From positions 1,611,501-1,675,500 of the forward strand of contig NW_024104532.1 of the NCBI RefSeq assembly GCF_003945595.2: a stretch of DNA of 64,000 nt. Direction: 5' to 3'. The notes below the pieces were generated by a model. The model was not told the origin of the DNA. It made no database searches and saw nothing but the letters and a program-made list of their open reading frames with translations. Position numbers and translations under genes: made by a program. Below are positions 1 to 12,530 of this stretch, piece after piece. Within the stretch, counting starts at the first letter, position 1, and each line of letters begins with the position of its first letter. This DNA comes from Pipra filicauda. Lineage: Eukaryota > Chordata > Aves > Passeriformes > Pipridae.

Positions 1-1594
1 ACAAAGGGCTAAATTACTTCTGTTCATGGAAAAGTACTTTCACTGTGAGCAAAACTCAGATTTCTGCTCCCCCCCCTCCCCTGGTTCTGGCCCCCTCCCC
101 AAAACCAGCCTTGAAGCCTCAGATTTGGAGGCTGGGGGGAGCCTGTGAGGCTGGTTTGCTGGAAGGGATTCGGTTGCACAGTGCCCTTTGTTAGACTCTC
201 TAAGTTAATTATGCTAATTGGAGCCCTGAGATTTCTCAAACTTGCCATGTTAAATATGTTTGCTTCCTCTTTGGCAGAGCTGGGACCCTACACTGTACAA
301 GACCCTCTGTGGCCCTGGGGTACAGAAGCAGATGAAGGGTTAGGGAGAGGGACCAGCTGCTGGTCCATCTTGTGATAAGGGGTGAGAAGATGTGCCATGA
401 GAGTATCTGAACCTGATTTCGGAGGCCCTGGCTGAATCCATGTTACTTCCCTCCATAAATTCTGGCAGGCTCTAAAGCCTCCTCTATACAGGAAAGTGAA
501 AGGCAGAGAAAATCTGAAGACAGGCTCTGAGTGGGTGGGAGCCCTGATTAATTGCAATGTCAGAGAAAAAGAGAAGGACATATTTTAAAGTAGCAGCAAG
601 ACCTTTCTACTGAAATAAAGTAATTCTTAAATCTACTCTGCTACATGGCATTAATCTCGAGTCCCTCCTAGAAAGCCAATGGAGGTGATAAGGGCTGGCA
701 GGGGGAAAGTGAAAACAGGGTCTGCCCTCTAAGTATTGAGAGAAACAGGGTGAAGGAAAGGAATTATCTTCCTTTCTCAGGGACATTTAATTGACTGGCA
801 TCTGGATAAGCCCCTCCTGCTGGAGTAACATGTCCCTACTCCATCCTCTACAGACTCTGCTATTTATGTCTTGGGTGTACATTCCTCTCATACTGCTGGT
901 ACAAATAACACCTTAAAACTAAATCTGTAAGTTAGGGAACTCCTGATCTTTGTATTTATTCTCTTAGTATTTGGAAGAATCATGTAAAAATAATAACAGG
1001 GAGTGCTAATTGTTTAAAATTGTCTTCTCAATGACTTTCTTCTAGAGGAACTCTTAGAGTGTAAGGGAAAGTATACGGAAAAGAATTCAACTCAGGTCAG
1101 AGTGCCTCTCCCTTCCCATATATTTGTTCAATAAACAGCTGTTCAAAGGATGAGGGAGAAGAAATCCTTTCTTACTTTTACCAGTTGTGTCCACAAAAGT
1201 CCCATCTCAAATCTCTCATGGGAGGAACTAAGGAGTAGCTCTTTGTAATATTTAGCAATTTATAGAGCTGGAGACAGTGAAAGCATTTACTGTTAATGGG
1301 TAGCATCATTTGCAACAATTGTCTGTACTTTGGGAAGTTATATGGGTAAAGCTCACTTACCACCAAATCCCTTTCCAGTGGAAACAGTGGTATAGACTGT
1401 TGAAGAGAAAAAATATATTATGGGGGGAGAAATGTGTTTAATTTCTAAAAACTTTACCCAAGCATATACAGCTTTAAGGGGTTAGAGTCCATATGAAATG
1501 CCATTTATCTTTCTAAGTTGCCCTGGTTTTGATTTAATTGTCTTCTGATGCTTTTAAGTTTAAACTGGAGATAAACAAGCATGGTTTGGAAATT
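1..1594. other. Non-coding stretch, nothing recognised
   Basis: I see no gene, RNA or repeat that I can name here. There is a short C-rich run near 70-80 and AT-rich sequence near 900-1020. Open frames are below 100 codons and look like chance. It could be intergenic or intronic. Confidence 0.6.
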
Positions 1595-1745
1595 ATTGGT
1601 GTCAATGGGAATTGCTTAATTCACTTCAGTAGACTTTGGTGTTAAACCAAGAGATCTCCTGAACTGGGATGAAATCTATAGCCCACTGAGGCCAGTGGAA
1701 ACACAGACACTAATTTTAACGATTTTTGAACCAGACCCTGAACAC
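1595..1745. repeat. Worn copy of a dispersed amniote repeat with CCCATTGAAGTCAATGGG-type motifs (copy A)
   Basis: The segment holds GTCAATGGGA at 1601-1610 and CCCACTGAGGCCAGTGG at 1682-1698. The second is a diverged form of the self-complementary motif CCCATTGAAGTCAATGGG. I recall this motif from old repeats of bird, turtle and crocodile genomes but cannot name the family. Related motifs occur in this window at 38067-38165, 40196-40221 and 51957-51976. The boundaries are approximate. The assignment rests on motif similarity, not on an alignment. Confidence 0.4.
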
Positions 1746-4739
1746 GAGATGAAGCCAGACTATATGGGTTGGTGGAGTTAAATGTATATGCTCAGTCTCG
1801 GGGATCAACCCTCAAAAACATAGTGAAAATGAAAACGTGTATTTAATGAGAGTCCAATCATCATTAGACAAACAACCCCTTAGATCTCAGTTGAACTAAT
1901 CCCAAATTGATGGAGACTCAGTTTGGCCAGATATCTGAACAGCAATTGCTTCTTCAATAACTATTTATTAAAATACAATCCCTGGACTAACTTTCCAGTT
2001 ATTAAGATACAGTTTCAGGATGGGCTTCCCCCTATTCATGCGGATGATATGGTATGTACTGCACATTCTGAAGGAAGTGCACAAAAGTGCTCTCCTTTAG
2101 CTGTTAATCAGCTTACCAGTTCTTGCACAGAAAATGCTATATTCTGGACTATGATCCTGGCAAATAACCAAAGGGGAAGTGGATTTTCAAATGCTTATTT
2201 TATTAATCTTTAAATATCGCCTCGCCAGGGCTCCAGGTGCTGAGTGGTTTATAACACTCTAAATTGTAATCATGGATAATTTTTAATCCTGTGCATACAT
2301 TCCCCTACTGCAACTGAATGGGGATCTCACAGACTGTAAAATGAAGAGCTGCCTACAAGATCTGCTCCTCATCTCTGGCACAACAGCACAAAGGAAATTT
2401 CCTGCTAACCCATCAAGTCCTTGAATGATTTGTAAAATACCATAAGAGCCTGAGAGCATTTAAAAGGAGGTGAGAGATAGAGAATTGCACGTTCCTGCCC
2501 CTGGCACATCAGCCAAGTGGGACCTAATCCAACCACCCCCTGTAGTTAAATGAAGAACTTGACTAATTTTTGGATCAAACCCAGGTAGTGCACTGCCTCA
2601 CATTAACAGCAGTTCCACTTATCTTTGAGTTGGATTTTCCTGACTTTGTTTCTGTACAGACAGTTATTTGCTTGAGGGCTGAAGGATTTGCAGACCAACA
2701 ATATTTGAGGTTTTCACTGCTATCTTCATGTTTCAGGCACATTTTTACAAGGAATTTAGGGGTGCTGCATTACGACATTTTTATTCAGTTGGCACAAGAG
2801 ATATTTATGAAAGGTTTCTGCTCACCCTCTTTTCAACATTTTTTAACTCAGGGGTACAAGGTGCAGACCTGATTCACCTATTGACTGTGGCTTCCTTCCA
2901 GCAGAGGGAAGTGGTATAAGTGATGATTTTTTTAAATTATGGAAAGGACTGGATATAGGTCTGTCTCACTGAGGAATAAGTGTTGGTGGTAGAGGAATGG
3001 GACTGGCAGCTGGCAGGGTTTGGGGAAATGGGGGAGAATTTCATTGCAAATTGAATTATAAGAGGATCTATGTGATAAAGGGAAGCCTCCTAATGGAGGT
3101 TAGTGCTTGTTCCCTGTGAAAAGCCATCAAGGTTTGGATGGCTGGCATTTCTAATTCTGTTAAGTGTCAAAATCGATGCTTGATGGGTCTGTGAGAGCCA
3201 GGCAATGGATATGCCTGTGCTGACATACCAATCTGGTACAAGAAAGGGACGAGGAAGGGTCTTCCCAGAATAAGAATGAGATTCCTCTTGCAATTTAATT
3301 TGCTTAAGGTTTTAAAAGCATTTAAAAAAATAATTAAATAACAGGGCCATTTCTACCCTCCTTCTAAAATAAACCTTGAGCTTCGTTTGCAGTTTTCCAC
3401 TTGTAAGCGACACATGTAAGCAAAGGGCCTGTTGTTGCAACCCTGGAATGCTCCCAAGCAAATGATGCTTCTTTATTGAAAGCAAATGAAGAAAAAAGGG
3501 AATCTGTCAAGGGGAGAGAACAGTTTAATTGGATTAAAACCTATGAGCACATACAGCAGGGGAGGAGAGAGCTCCTGTATTCCCGACTCCTGTGGAGAAG
3601 GCAAGGAGATTACTGGGGGGTGAAGTGAGATCTGTGCAACACAGCACAAGCAGCCATCCAAAGGCTGGAGTTAGCCAGTGTCAGAGTCCCAGAGGAATTG
3701 CTGGTTTCTTTGGGGTGGCTGGGGAGTTCTGAAAAGGGTGGCTGGCAGTGCTCATTAGAGGGAGTGCAGGTTCCTCTGGCACTGAATGCAAATTAAGGAG
3801 CAATGTTTGTGTCTGTGGTTCATAAGCAGTCAAATGGTTTGTCCAAAATACATTTCGCTTTTTCTCTAAAGGGGCAGCCTGTAGATTCAAGCCTCAGATT
3901 TTTTATGCATTTTAAATTACTCACTCCAGCCTTGGTCTTTCATCCCCACACTGTTGTTGAAAAGAACCCTGAGTTTAGGATTCTTTTTCATGGGCTCTTC
4001 AGGAAGCAGGGACTTTGCAGGGGAAGGCACTGTTATGCTGTACAGCCAAGCTAGGACGATGATGTATAAAGTCACTTGGCGCAATGTGCTAGGGAGAAAA
4101 CTTGGACAGAGAGGATCTTTGGAAACTCAGTCTCATTGCAAAGCCACAGCTAATGATGGTCCAGGATCAACTCAAAATATTCCTGAGCTCTCAGGCTGAT
4201 ATCTGAATTCTAGACCCAAAATTTCTGGAGGGCTCAGCATTTTACAATTTCTTCTCAGCATCAAGCCCAGAGCCATGGAAATGTGGGTCCATAGCCATTT
4301 CTGGAGTAACTCTTGGGGCACAAAGCAGAGCACACCAGTGTTACACTTCTGAAGCCTGAATCTTAATATAAGCTGAAATTTTGATCCCTGGGTTATGGTG
4401 CTGAGTTGGTCCTAAAGTGCTACTGCCCTTCACCTCCCCACTGCCACCAGAAGGGATGGAAAGTAAAACTGGGACGGGTAATTGCACAGCGAGGCAGGGA
4501 CAGGGAATCGAGGAAGTTTTGCAGGTCGGGTTGGGGGAAGGGGCTTTGATTTGAATACGAAGAAGCATTTGGAGCCAAACCAGCAGCAGATTGTGGTACC
4601 TTCTTAATTCTGTGAGCCACACATGAATGACCTTTTTGTCTGCCTCCGCCTGCCTGCAGTGGGGGGCTCCCCCTCGCCCTTCCCCACCACACACACTCAT
4701 TGATAATATACATGTGCTAAATAGGATTAACTCTCCCTC
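1746..4739. other. Non-coding stretch with one weak CTCF-like motif
   Basis: No gene recognised. CCAGCAGAGGGA at 2898-2909 matches the CTCF core except that the usual C at the end of the GGC block is A, a position that matters, so binding is doubtful. A short A-rich stretch lies near 3325-3345. Open frames such as the minus-strand one at 4341-4835 show no domain and low-complexity composition. Confidence 0.5.
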
Positions 4740-5108
4740 ATCTGCATGAGTTGTTTCTCTCCCTTGGCCACTCCGCCCGCTTCTCCCTCTCCCCTTCCGC
4801 ACCCTCCAGCCCTCCAGCTCCTTCTGGAGCTCCATGTGGGCCTTGTGTGGAGTTTAGCTCCCTCATTGTAGGGCAGCTGGTAATGGGAGCGGGGCTGAAA
4901 AGCCGGCTGTCAGGCTCAGTGCTCGGGAAGAATAGGCGGGCGTCTGCTCCGCAGCTTTCCCTTTGATAGAGGAGGATAATCCCTGCTATGAGAAGGCTGA
5001 GTCAAATGGAAAGGGAGAGTGAGCCCAACGCCCTCCCACAGCCCCGAAGCAGCACGAATTGCAAATCCCGGGATTTGAGTGGAGGCGGCTCATCCCGCTA
5101 AGCACCTC
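4740..5108. promoter_or_regulatory. GC- and CpG-richer block, possible regulatory element
   Basis: This block is noticeably richer in G, C and CpG than its surroundings, for example around 4770-4800 and 4890-4960. It begins with a pyrimidine-rich run (4750-4830) and contains a 16-bp perfect palindrome, CAAATCCCGGGATTTG, at 5062-5077. It is too short and too weak in CpG to call a CpG island. There is no convincing TATA box, start codon context or exon. A distal enhancer or a weak promoter are both possible. Confidence 0.3.
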
Positions 5109-5158
5109 GTGATGAATCCATTTCATCCTGGAGGTGATGAATCCATTTCATCCTGGAG
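5109..5158. repeat. Perfect 25-bp tandem duplication (two copies)
   Basis: The unit beginning GTGATGAATCCATTTCATCC occupies 5109-5133 and is repeated exactly at 5134-5158. Each unit contains the near-palindrome GATGAATCCATTTCATC. Absence of any difference suggests a recent duplication by replication slippage, likely variable between individuals. Confidence 0.95.
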
Positions 5159-5629
5159 ATGGAGGGAGTCAGGGAAGCCGCTCTCTAGAGGAGAGGTGCC
5201 CCTTTTGTAGCCTGAGCAGAGAGCTGGGAATAGCTCGTTTCCTCCCAGGAGCTGGGACAAGGTGTAGGGGGAGGTCAGGACTGTGCCCCCTCCATCCGTG
5301 CTTTCATCTGGGAGCGTTCCAGGCTGCCACGTGCAATGAGACAATGAGAGGAGACTGGGAAATGAACTCACTCAGCACAGCCAGAATCAGACCTCCCAGG
5401 TTTCCTCTCCAGCAGCAGCCATCCCATACTTTGAACTGGGAAACCAGTGAGGGGACATGTCTCAGGTGGGGATCTGGGATGTGTGGCAGCAGCCCGGGGA
5501 GTGAGTCCTAAAGAAGAGGCACTGGTGTGTCTGAGGGACTCGTGCAGCTGGTTTAGGAAGAGGGTGAGGGACAACCCCAGTGGGAGAAATATTGCTTCAA
5601 GGGTAGGAGGTGGCTGTTTGAATGTGTCT
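5159..5629. other. Non-coding stretch with a CACGTG E-box
   Basis: No gene recognised. A canonical CACGTG E-box lies at 5328-5333. The overlapping open frames here (for example 5134-5511 plus) lack domains and share no codon signal. Confidence 0.5.
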
Positions 5630-5735
5630 CAGTGTGCAAGATGTAATGGTTTATTGGTATCCCATTAGTTAGGGACTCACCTTAGGAGGCAAAACCCCTG
5701 GTTCAAAATCCCCTCTCCAGCTCAAGCAGTCTGGA
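5630..5735. repeat. Possible tRNA-derived SINE relic
   Basis: GGTTCAAAATCCC near 5699-5711 resembles the Pol III B box (GGTTCAAATCC) with one extra A. It is preceded by AGTTAGGGACTCA, which resembles the head of tRNA-derived SINEs. A following section rich in CAG/CTCC fits a SINE body. It is very diverged and may be chance. On the minus strand the segment 5675-5681 also reads as a strong splice donor (AAG|GTGAGT). Confidence 0.25.
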
Positions 5736-6039
5736 AACTTGGATTCCCATAGTTCAAGTGGATGCCTTACCCTCAGTCAGGCATTGTTTGAGTGTCTCTA
5801 ACTATATCTCACTTTCTGCAAAATAGTTTTGGAAAGTCTTAATTTTGAGATGTTTATCTGTCAAGAAATGGTGACTTAAAATTCACTCAGAAGATTTTTT
5901 CTTTTTTCCATGTAAGTTTTATGGGACTGGCATTCCCTTGCTTGTATGCAGAGGTTTAAAACAATGTTCAGGCAGGATGTTAAATAATTTTATTTACTGA
6001 TGTTTACAAAAATCCATGTTTTAGGATTAGGACCAAGTA
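5736..6039. other. Non-coding stretch, nothing recognised
   Basis: Plain AT-leaning sequence with no recognisable repeat, RNA or coding signal. Confidence 0.5.
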
Positions 6040-6115
6040 TTACCATGCTGCTCGGTAACACCCATGGCCCACTGAGAGAAGATGAGGCAGAGCCAGGACA
6101 AGAAACTAGAAATAT
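6040..6115 (-). repeat. Possible MIR SINE fragment, antisense
   Basis: GGCAGAGCCAGGAC near 6088-6101, preceded by an ACTGAGAGA-like stretch, resembles the antisense MIR segment that normally reads GGCAGAGCCAGGATTCGAAC. The match is short, so this is tentative. Confidence 0.35.
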
Positions 6116-7262
6116 AAACCAGTGAGAAGGGAGCAGGGTTTTTTAGCTGAACTTTGTATTTTTTTTGTATATTATGTTGAATCTATTTTTGATCAATCCA
6201 AGAGTGGCTTGTCCACTCTTGGTGCATCCAGGTCCTTCAGATTGTTGAGTTTAGTTCCAGATTTATCACCTTGTTCCCTTACATTCTCCAATGCTGAATA
6301 TTTACCTGTGCTCACTAAACTTTTCTGAAGCAAAATCTTTGCTTTAATGTTTCCACAAAACAGGTTTCCTGCGAGCTCCCTCTCCTTCCAACCAGTCTCG
6401 GAGGCACTGGGAGAAAAGCTGCTCTCCCTGTGTTGCAGGGCCTGCTCTCTCTTATGGGATCCAAAAATGGAGCAGCATAATAAGCAAATGGGTGGCACTA
6501 ACCAAGCATTTGAGAACCTGGAAGGAACTTTTGTTTCCAATTCAGCTTTCAAAAGAGGCAAAAGGCCAAGGGCTTTCACATTATTTATTCCAACCCATTT
6601 TCCCATCCTCGAGGCTCAAACAAAAGTGGCCCACGCCGAGTCTTGCAGATGGATTAGCAATCAAGCATACAGCTGCACATACCTGGCACTCAGGCGTCCG
6701 TGCTAGCCAGCCTCCGAAGAGCAGATCTCGTTTTTACTTTTTGGGTGCTGGAATGTGGGAGTGGGTGGAAGGGCCAGGATGTGAGCAGCCTCCACAGATG
6801 TTTCACAAGAAGGAAGTGAATCTATAGTTTAGGCAATCTGATTTACTTGAATCTCCAGATTGTTTTCTTGGAGGGTTTTTGAGTTTTGCTGGAATTTCTG
6901 GTGGAGGTTTGGGATGCAGCTTATTTTTTCAGAGTTGGTTTTCCTATGTCCCTTTATGTACTCTTCCTCTCCTCTTCTTAGGACTATCCTGATCATCTGG
7001 AAGTGAGGAGCTGACCTTTCTGCATAAACAATGAGAAATATGGCAGCTTGCCTCCAATGTAAAAACCTTCATCGTGTCACTAACAGCTCTATCTTTACCA
7101 TCTTATACCTTGGAAGCCTTTCTTAATTAATTTCAAAATGTTGGTCATTATTCATCAGGAGTGACTCATTGGATACCAGCAAACTGTGACAACCCAGTGT
7201 GTCATCTTGATGATTTGCTGGGCAACAAACTCCCCACCAAAGCAACAGGGAGCTCAAAATAC
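6116..7262. other. Non-coding stretch, nothing recognised
   Basis: No gene or repeat recognised. The two opposite-strand frames around 6193-6706 overlap each other and neither shows a domain. Confidence 0.5.
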
Positions 7263-7275
7263 TGACGTCAGGTCA
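7263..7275. promoter_or_regulatory. Perfect CRE palindrome overlapping a nuclear-receptor half site
   Basis: TGACGTCA at 7263-7270 is the full cAMP response element recognised by CREB/ATF proteins. AGGTCA at 7270-7275 overlaps its last base and is the nuclear-receptor half site. A single 8-bp match is expected about once per 64 kb, and less often given CpG depletion, so function is unproven. Confidence 0.3.
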
Positions 7276-7919
7276 GATAAAATTCATAGTCTTGTTACAA
7301 TTGCAAGCTTAACCCACTTGAAAGTCTTGCACTTGAATCCTGGCCGATGGTGGCCTTGGAACCACACACGCCCCATATGGCTCCACGTAGACAAGGAGCA
7401 CGGCAGAGGCTGCCAGAGTGGAGTAAGATTTCAGTTGAGATTTGGGCTTTTTTCAAATCCAGAAATTCAGGGAACGAGTTGGAAACAAAAGGCAAGGGGT
7501 TGGGTTTGCTCAGAGGAACACAATGTTGAGAGGGGCAGTGGGGTCTAATGGCAAGGGGCTTTCTGCTGGCTTTAGAAATGCCCAACCCAGCAGAAATGCT
7601 TTGCCTCCATCTGTGCTGAGCAAAGGCCCTCCTCCACAGGAAATACAAGGATTGTATCAAGGTGTACAAGGTGCCCTCTGTGCAGCCAAATCCCTTTGTC
7701 CACGTGCTTTGAGCAGAGGTCAGCAAAATGTTGCGGGGAAGATGCTGCACGCCTGTGTGCACACACCGGGTTGTAAAAATCTGTGAAACTCTATTCATAG
7801 AAAACTAACGGGCAGGCCTCCCTGTAATGCAAAGCAGCCTGTGGTCTGTTTGCACTTGGAAAGCTTGGAAATAGGAGTGAGGTCTGCGTTGGCGCAGGGA
7901 AAATCTTGAATCCTCACAG
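7276..7919. other. Non-coding stretch with overlapping chance frames
   Basis: Several frames overlap on both strands between 7295 and 7798 (up to 167 codons on the minus strand). They conflict with one another and contain no recognisable domain. I do not call any as a gene. Confidence 0.5.
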
Positions 7920-8110
7920 CCAGCAGTGCTGGCAGCCGGAGATGATCATTGTCAATAATACACAGGAAGATTGTGCTCCATTGTTGCGGTTCATTATTAA
8001 ATTACATAATTTTCATTTTTTCCATCCTTAAGCTTTACCACTTAAAATGGTTTGTCCTATGCAATCAAATGTGATCCTTGAGCCTCAGCTTAAAAACCCA
8101 ATAACAATGA
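7920..8110. promoter_or_regulatory. AT-rich candidate conserved non-coding element
   Basis: The block contains SOX-like CATTGTTG near 7978, TTATTAAATTACATAAT-type homeodomain-friendly sequence near 7994-8010, and ATTGTCAATAAT near 7948. It is free of obvious repeats. This clustering is typical of vertebrate developmental enhancers, but conservation cannot be judged from one sequence. Confidence 0.2.
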
Positions 8111-9653
8111 GCATTCTCTGGAATGGAAAAATAGATAGGAAATAAAGGGACTATATAGTAATTCACTTAAATATGTGTGTAGAATCTAACCAAGAGCCTG
8201 ATACAACAATACTGAGTGATCTGCATCCAGACCACCACTTTGAAGGCACAGATATAATATCCTGGTGCTAGGTCAGCCTGATCTCCTGACCCCACGGAGA
8301 AATACTTCTGGCATGTAGGCAGGCATAAGTTTTTCAGGAAAAAAAACTCTCAAGCTGTCTGATGAAAAATTTCATCATAATTTAAGCTCCTCAGTATAGC
8401 GTTTGCAACGGCCTTCAGGTTTTGAGAGAGGTAACTCTTAAAGTTAAGTTCATGCAATTGCTTGTGATGATGTCAATGGAATGGAAGAAGCTTAGATGAG
8501 GTCCCGTTCAAAGATTAAATACACATCCCCAACAGTCTGTGTAGGAAGAGCATAGATCAGACATCCTACCACAGCAATTGGCTGCTTGTGTCCACCTGTA
8601 AGAATTGCCTTTGGGTTTCTTGGGTTCTTGTCCCTGTGCTGAGGCCTGAGCTGCCTTTTCCTGGTTCTTTCACTTATCAGAGCCTGGTCTGTGCCATCAG
8701 GAATCGCAAGGATTGCCTCCTTCCAGTCCAAATCAGAAGTGGTGAATACCAGCAATGTTGCATTAAAAACCAAACTGAAACAAAGAGATGGTTTTTTTAG
8801 GTGCCCTGGATCAATCTCTTTTCGTCAGGTAGAGACAACAGGAAATTTGTGAGTTCTCCCAAAGGCCACATCAGGGATTTTGTGACTTCAGAGGGGGTGT
8901 TGTTTTTCCTTTTCTTAGCAGGGAGACTGTACTGAACCCAAATACCCAAAGTGGAGAGAGGAAGCAACGGCGTGAGCCCACACACACTGAGGGGAGGAAG
9001 CAGGGACAGGATTTCGGCAGACGAGCTGCCGTGTCAGAAGGATCTACTTAAGAACTAGTGATTCACACTGGAAAAGTTGTTCCACTTTTTCTGTCTTTCT
9101 TCCCCCTCCTGCCTCTTTGTTTGGTTGTGTTGCATAGCTCCTGGGACATTCAGAGTGACAATAAGGCAATTGTTCCTTCAGGAACTGGCCTCAATGAAAC
9201 AGTGCAGAAAAAGTGACACGGCAAGAAAATATGACAAATATTCTGTACTTCTGTGAAGAATACTGCCACTTCCTAGTACATATTCCTGAGAAGAAAATAT
9301 CCATCGATATATTTATTTTAAACAGGGAGTTTCCAACTATGTTTCTCCTCCTTCTGAAAATCTAAAGCTCAGATCTCTCCTTTACCTGCTCTGTAAGTAG
9401 CAAACGCACCCAATATCAATTATGTTTTTAATCTCTTAAGACCCAGTCTCCAAATGCATTTGTGTCTGTGTATACACATGAACTGTTTTCCCTTTGTCTT
9501 CCTATCCAAAATGCAAAAGCATCTCAGATGTTGTGATTCCTCCAGGTTTTTCCCCTGTGGGAGGATGGAAACATGTAACATTATCTTCTAGCTGCCTACT
9601 GCCTGTCTCTGAAATTAGCATTTCAGTGACTGAAAGGTAGTTAGTTTCCACAC
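8111..9653. other. Non-coding stretch, nothing recognised
   Basis: No gene, RNA or repeat recognised. The segment GATGATGTCAATGGAATGG near 8466-8484 faintly recalls the TCAATGGG motif seen elsewhere but has no second motif. Confidence 0.5.
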
Positions 9654-9690
9654 AAAAAAAAAGTAAAAAAAAAAAAGAAAAAAAAAGAAA
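9654..9690. repeat. Poly(A)-rich simple repeat
   Basis: Almost all adenine with isolated G and T interruptions. No AATAAA lies at the expected distance upstream, so nothing ties it to an mRNA tail. Confidence 0.9.
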
Positions 9691-12157
9691 TGGAGGGTTA
9701 GTACAAGGCTGACACTAATAGTAATAGGAAATGAGGGAGAGGGTAGGGGACATGTTGGCTTACTAAATGAAAACTGTGATTTTACCAGACGTGCTAACGG
9801 AACAATGAAAGGGGCTTTTACAGAACAAATTAATTCTTTGAGTTTCTGTAATTAGCTACCTAAAGAAGGAAGAACCTCACAGGACATGTTAACACAGAGT
9901 TAAAGGAAAGCTCTGTTGCTATCCTAAATCTAGGGGTTTTAAAGTATTTTAGTTTTTATTTCTGGGATATCCTCCAGATGAGCAAGGGCAGAGTGGGTGC
10001 TGTTGGATGCAAAACTGAGGAACAACACAGACACTCCGATCTCATATTAATTGATGGAGGCTGTTGTTTATTGCTGTCATGCCAACAAATCACTCCTCTT
10101 CCAAAAATTAATCACATCTCCTGTGAGGGGCTGCAGCCCAGGTGGCTTGGCTTCACTCTTCTGAGAGGGATAGCAAGGGCTGAAACTGTATTTTGGCAGC
10201 TGGCTTTGCTAGGCTCGGCTCAGAGAGGCAGGATTTGGAGGGGCACTAAGGAAAAAATTCTAAAGAAAACTTTTGTTCTTTCTCTTTCCATCCCAAAAGA
10301 CTTCATATTTTTCCCGTGGCTGAAGATGTTCCTGTCCCAGATTAGTAGCATGAGGCTTCCAGACTTCTTTAGCTGGTTGGGAAATGGGTAGCAATCCTGG
10401 ACAATGGTGGCTCCCACCACACTCTGCAGGTGTCAGGTTTAGTCAGGCTGAGCTTGTTCTGCAGGGTACAGAGTACAAGCTTGTATGTATTATAGGAAAT
10501 AAATTAGAACAATAATAAATTGTCCTGAACTTTGAAATATTCAGAAACTCGGTCTGTGAGAAAATTTGTTTGTTAGACTTACTGCTCTACTCAGCAAACT
10601 CCTGCCCAATTGAGGCTGATCTGTGGTTTTTTGGAGTTTCCCTGGCCCAGGAGGTGGGCTGGGGATGGAGGACACAGGCAATGTAGTGTGTGTCTGAAAA
10701 AAGTAGCCCTGTCTGGGAACTGAAGAGAGGCATGGGAGATGGAGCAGGGGGAAATCTCTCCAACCTTTTTAGAATTATAATAGTTTTTATCAGGTAATGG
10801 AGAAACAGTGAGTGTGGCAAAGCCCCCTTTGGAGTGGGGTCCTTTCAGTTGGTTCAGCATCATGTTATCACGGCTTACTGTGAAGTCTAAAATAGACGTT
10901 GGCCCCTATTCTGGCATCTAACATGAAGCTGGATAACAGCCTGAGGGACTGCACAACACAGCATGTTTTATCCCTGCTGGGACAGTGGCTTCCCAGATGG
11001 CCAACAGGGACATTGCTTCAGACTGTCTGAGCTCCAGTTGTGGAGGGAGCTGATGTCTGGTAGTGCTAGAGGCTGGGTAATCCAAATTCCTCAGTATTCG
11101 CTTGGCCTTGGATGCTGCATGGTAGCTGTCAACCTCTGTAGGCACCCTGGTCTGTGCTCTGAATCAGGAGTGCTAAACTCGTGGTTATTATTTTTCTTTT
11201 TTATTATTATTTCAAGGAGGTCCTGTAACCTCCCTACCTTTGCTGGGGGATTCCCATCCTCAGTCATACCAGTGGGTTTTTTGGGGAATAGCTTCCCAGG
11301 AGGGAAGAGTAGAAACAATATTTATGTGTTTGAGGTTTTTTCCTAGCTGATATTTAAACTTGATTTCTGGAGCATTCACAAGGCAAAGTTAACAGTCTCT
11401 GCTGAGGAGTTTGCCTATTTTAAATCAGGGGGCTCTGCTGGCCGTGGACATTTGGCCTCCGTTGGCAGCTGGAGGCTCAGGCGGGTGCCAGAGAAGTTCA
11501 TTGTATCCTGCACAAGGCAAACCTTGGCACCAGAGGCGGGACGGCCCAAGGGAGAGGGCAGAGCCCCTGCAGGTGGTTCCAGGTATTTCCTGCACAGTGT
11601 CCCCTGAGTTAGGAAATGTTGGCTGTTGGGCACTTAGCATAGGTTGTAGTATCCACTGTACTGGGCTCCTGCAGATAGTTTAAAGCCATGGGAGCATGGC
11701 GTGGGCTTTGAGCTCTGGTCAGAGTAGATAAACAGTTCTTTCCTTGCAGAGATTCCTTCATCTCAGCAGGACCACGAATCAGGTGCCCAGTTTTAGGCAC
11801 CCATTTTGAAAATGGGTGGATCAGCTGCAAGATTTGCAGCTTCCACCAGAGTCCCAGACCCAATATGAAACTGAAACGCTGGAGGATGGCTTTTAACCTT
11901 TCTTGCCACAATTAAAAATGTTGTGTTCAATATTAAAAGCACATTTATTTTAAATCCAGAAGCCTGGCTTTCTGTTCTAAAATAACCCATTTGTAATGAG
12001 TTCTTCATCCAAGCAGGGGAAAGAAATACTTGGTCCTGGAAGCCAGCTCCATAAAGAAACACAAAGAGCATCTTTCTGAATAGCACACAAGTGTGAAAGG
12101 AAACATGCAACTGCTGGAGAAATAGAATCATTTGTACTCAGTGAAGGGAAAAGGAAG
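9691..12157. other. Non-coding stretch, nothing recognised
   Basis: No recognisable gene. Frames at 9978-10391, 10963-11346 and 11411-11683 lack domains. The last lies in a slightly GC-richer part (11430-11560) with several CpGs. Confidence 0.5.
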
Positions 12158-12183
12158 AAAAAAAAAAAAAAAAGAAAGAAAAA
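12158..12183. repeat. Poly(A) tract, 16 consecutive A then purine-rich tail
   Basis: Sixteen adenines at 12158-12173 followed by GAAAGAAAAA. Preceding sequence is purine-rich and lacks a polyadenylation signal at the usual spacing. Confidence 0.9.
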
Positions 12184-12299
12184 GCTTTTCAAAGGAGATC
12201 TGTGACTGAAGCTCTCCAGAACTGTTTAACCTGTTGGGGATATTTAGCAGATGAATTCTGACCCACGTTCTCCACTTTGCTGTACCCTGTGACAGAGCG

Positions 12300-12530
12300 A
12301 CGCAGCATCTGCCGCTTGTGTTCCTCTCCAGACACACTCACAATGCCGGAGGAAACGGGGGAGAAAATTATGCAAATTGCTCTGAGCAGATTACTTTGAC
12401 CAGCTGCTCTTCTTCCTCCTCAATCAAAGGTCTGCCTGGGAGAGCCAATCTAGATTATATATGTCACTCCGAGGCTGAGCCGCTGCCTCTTGGTTCCTTT
12501 CTCCCCAGACAGGGACGTTTCTTACTGTAG
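12300..12530. promoter_or_regulatory. Candidate enhancer-like block with TCF/LEF and E-box motifs
   Basis: CAGCTG E-box at about 12401-12406 and CAATCAAAGG at 12421-12430, a TCF/LEF-type ATCAAAG site. Both lie in a repeat-free segment that also holds several CpGs (12300-12358). A plus-strand frame crosses it but ends without any domain. Inference only. Confidence 0.25.

Noticed and set aside
4341..4835. 164-codon minus-strand frame at the GC-rich block
   Set aside because: Low-complexity composition following a pyrimidine-rich DNA stretch, with no domain.
7295..7798. 167-codon minus-strand frame and opposite plus frames
   Set aside because: Mutually overlapping frames with no domains.
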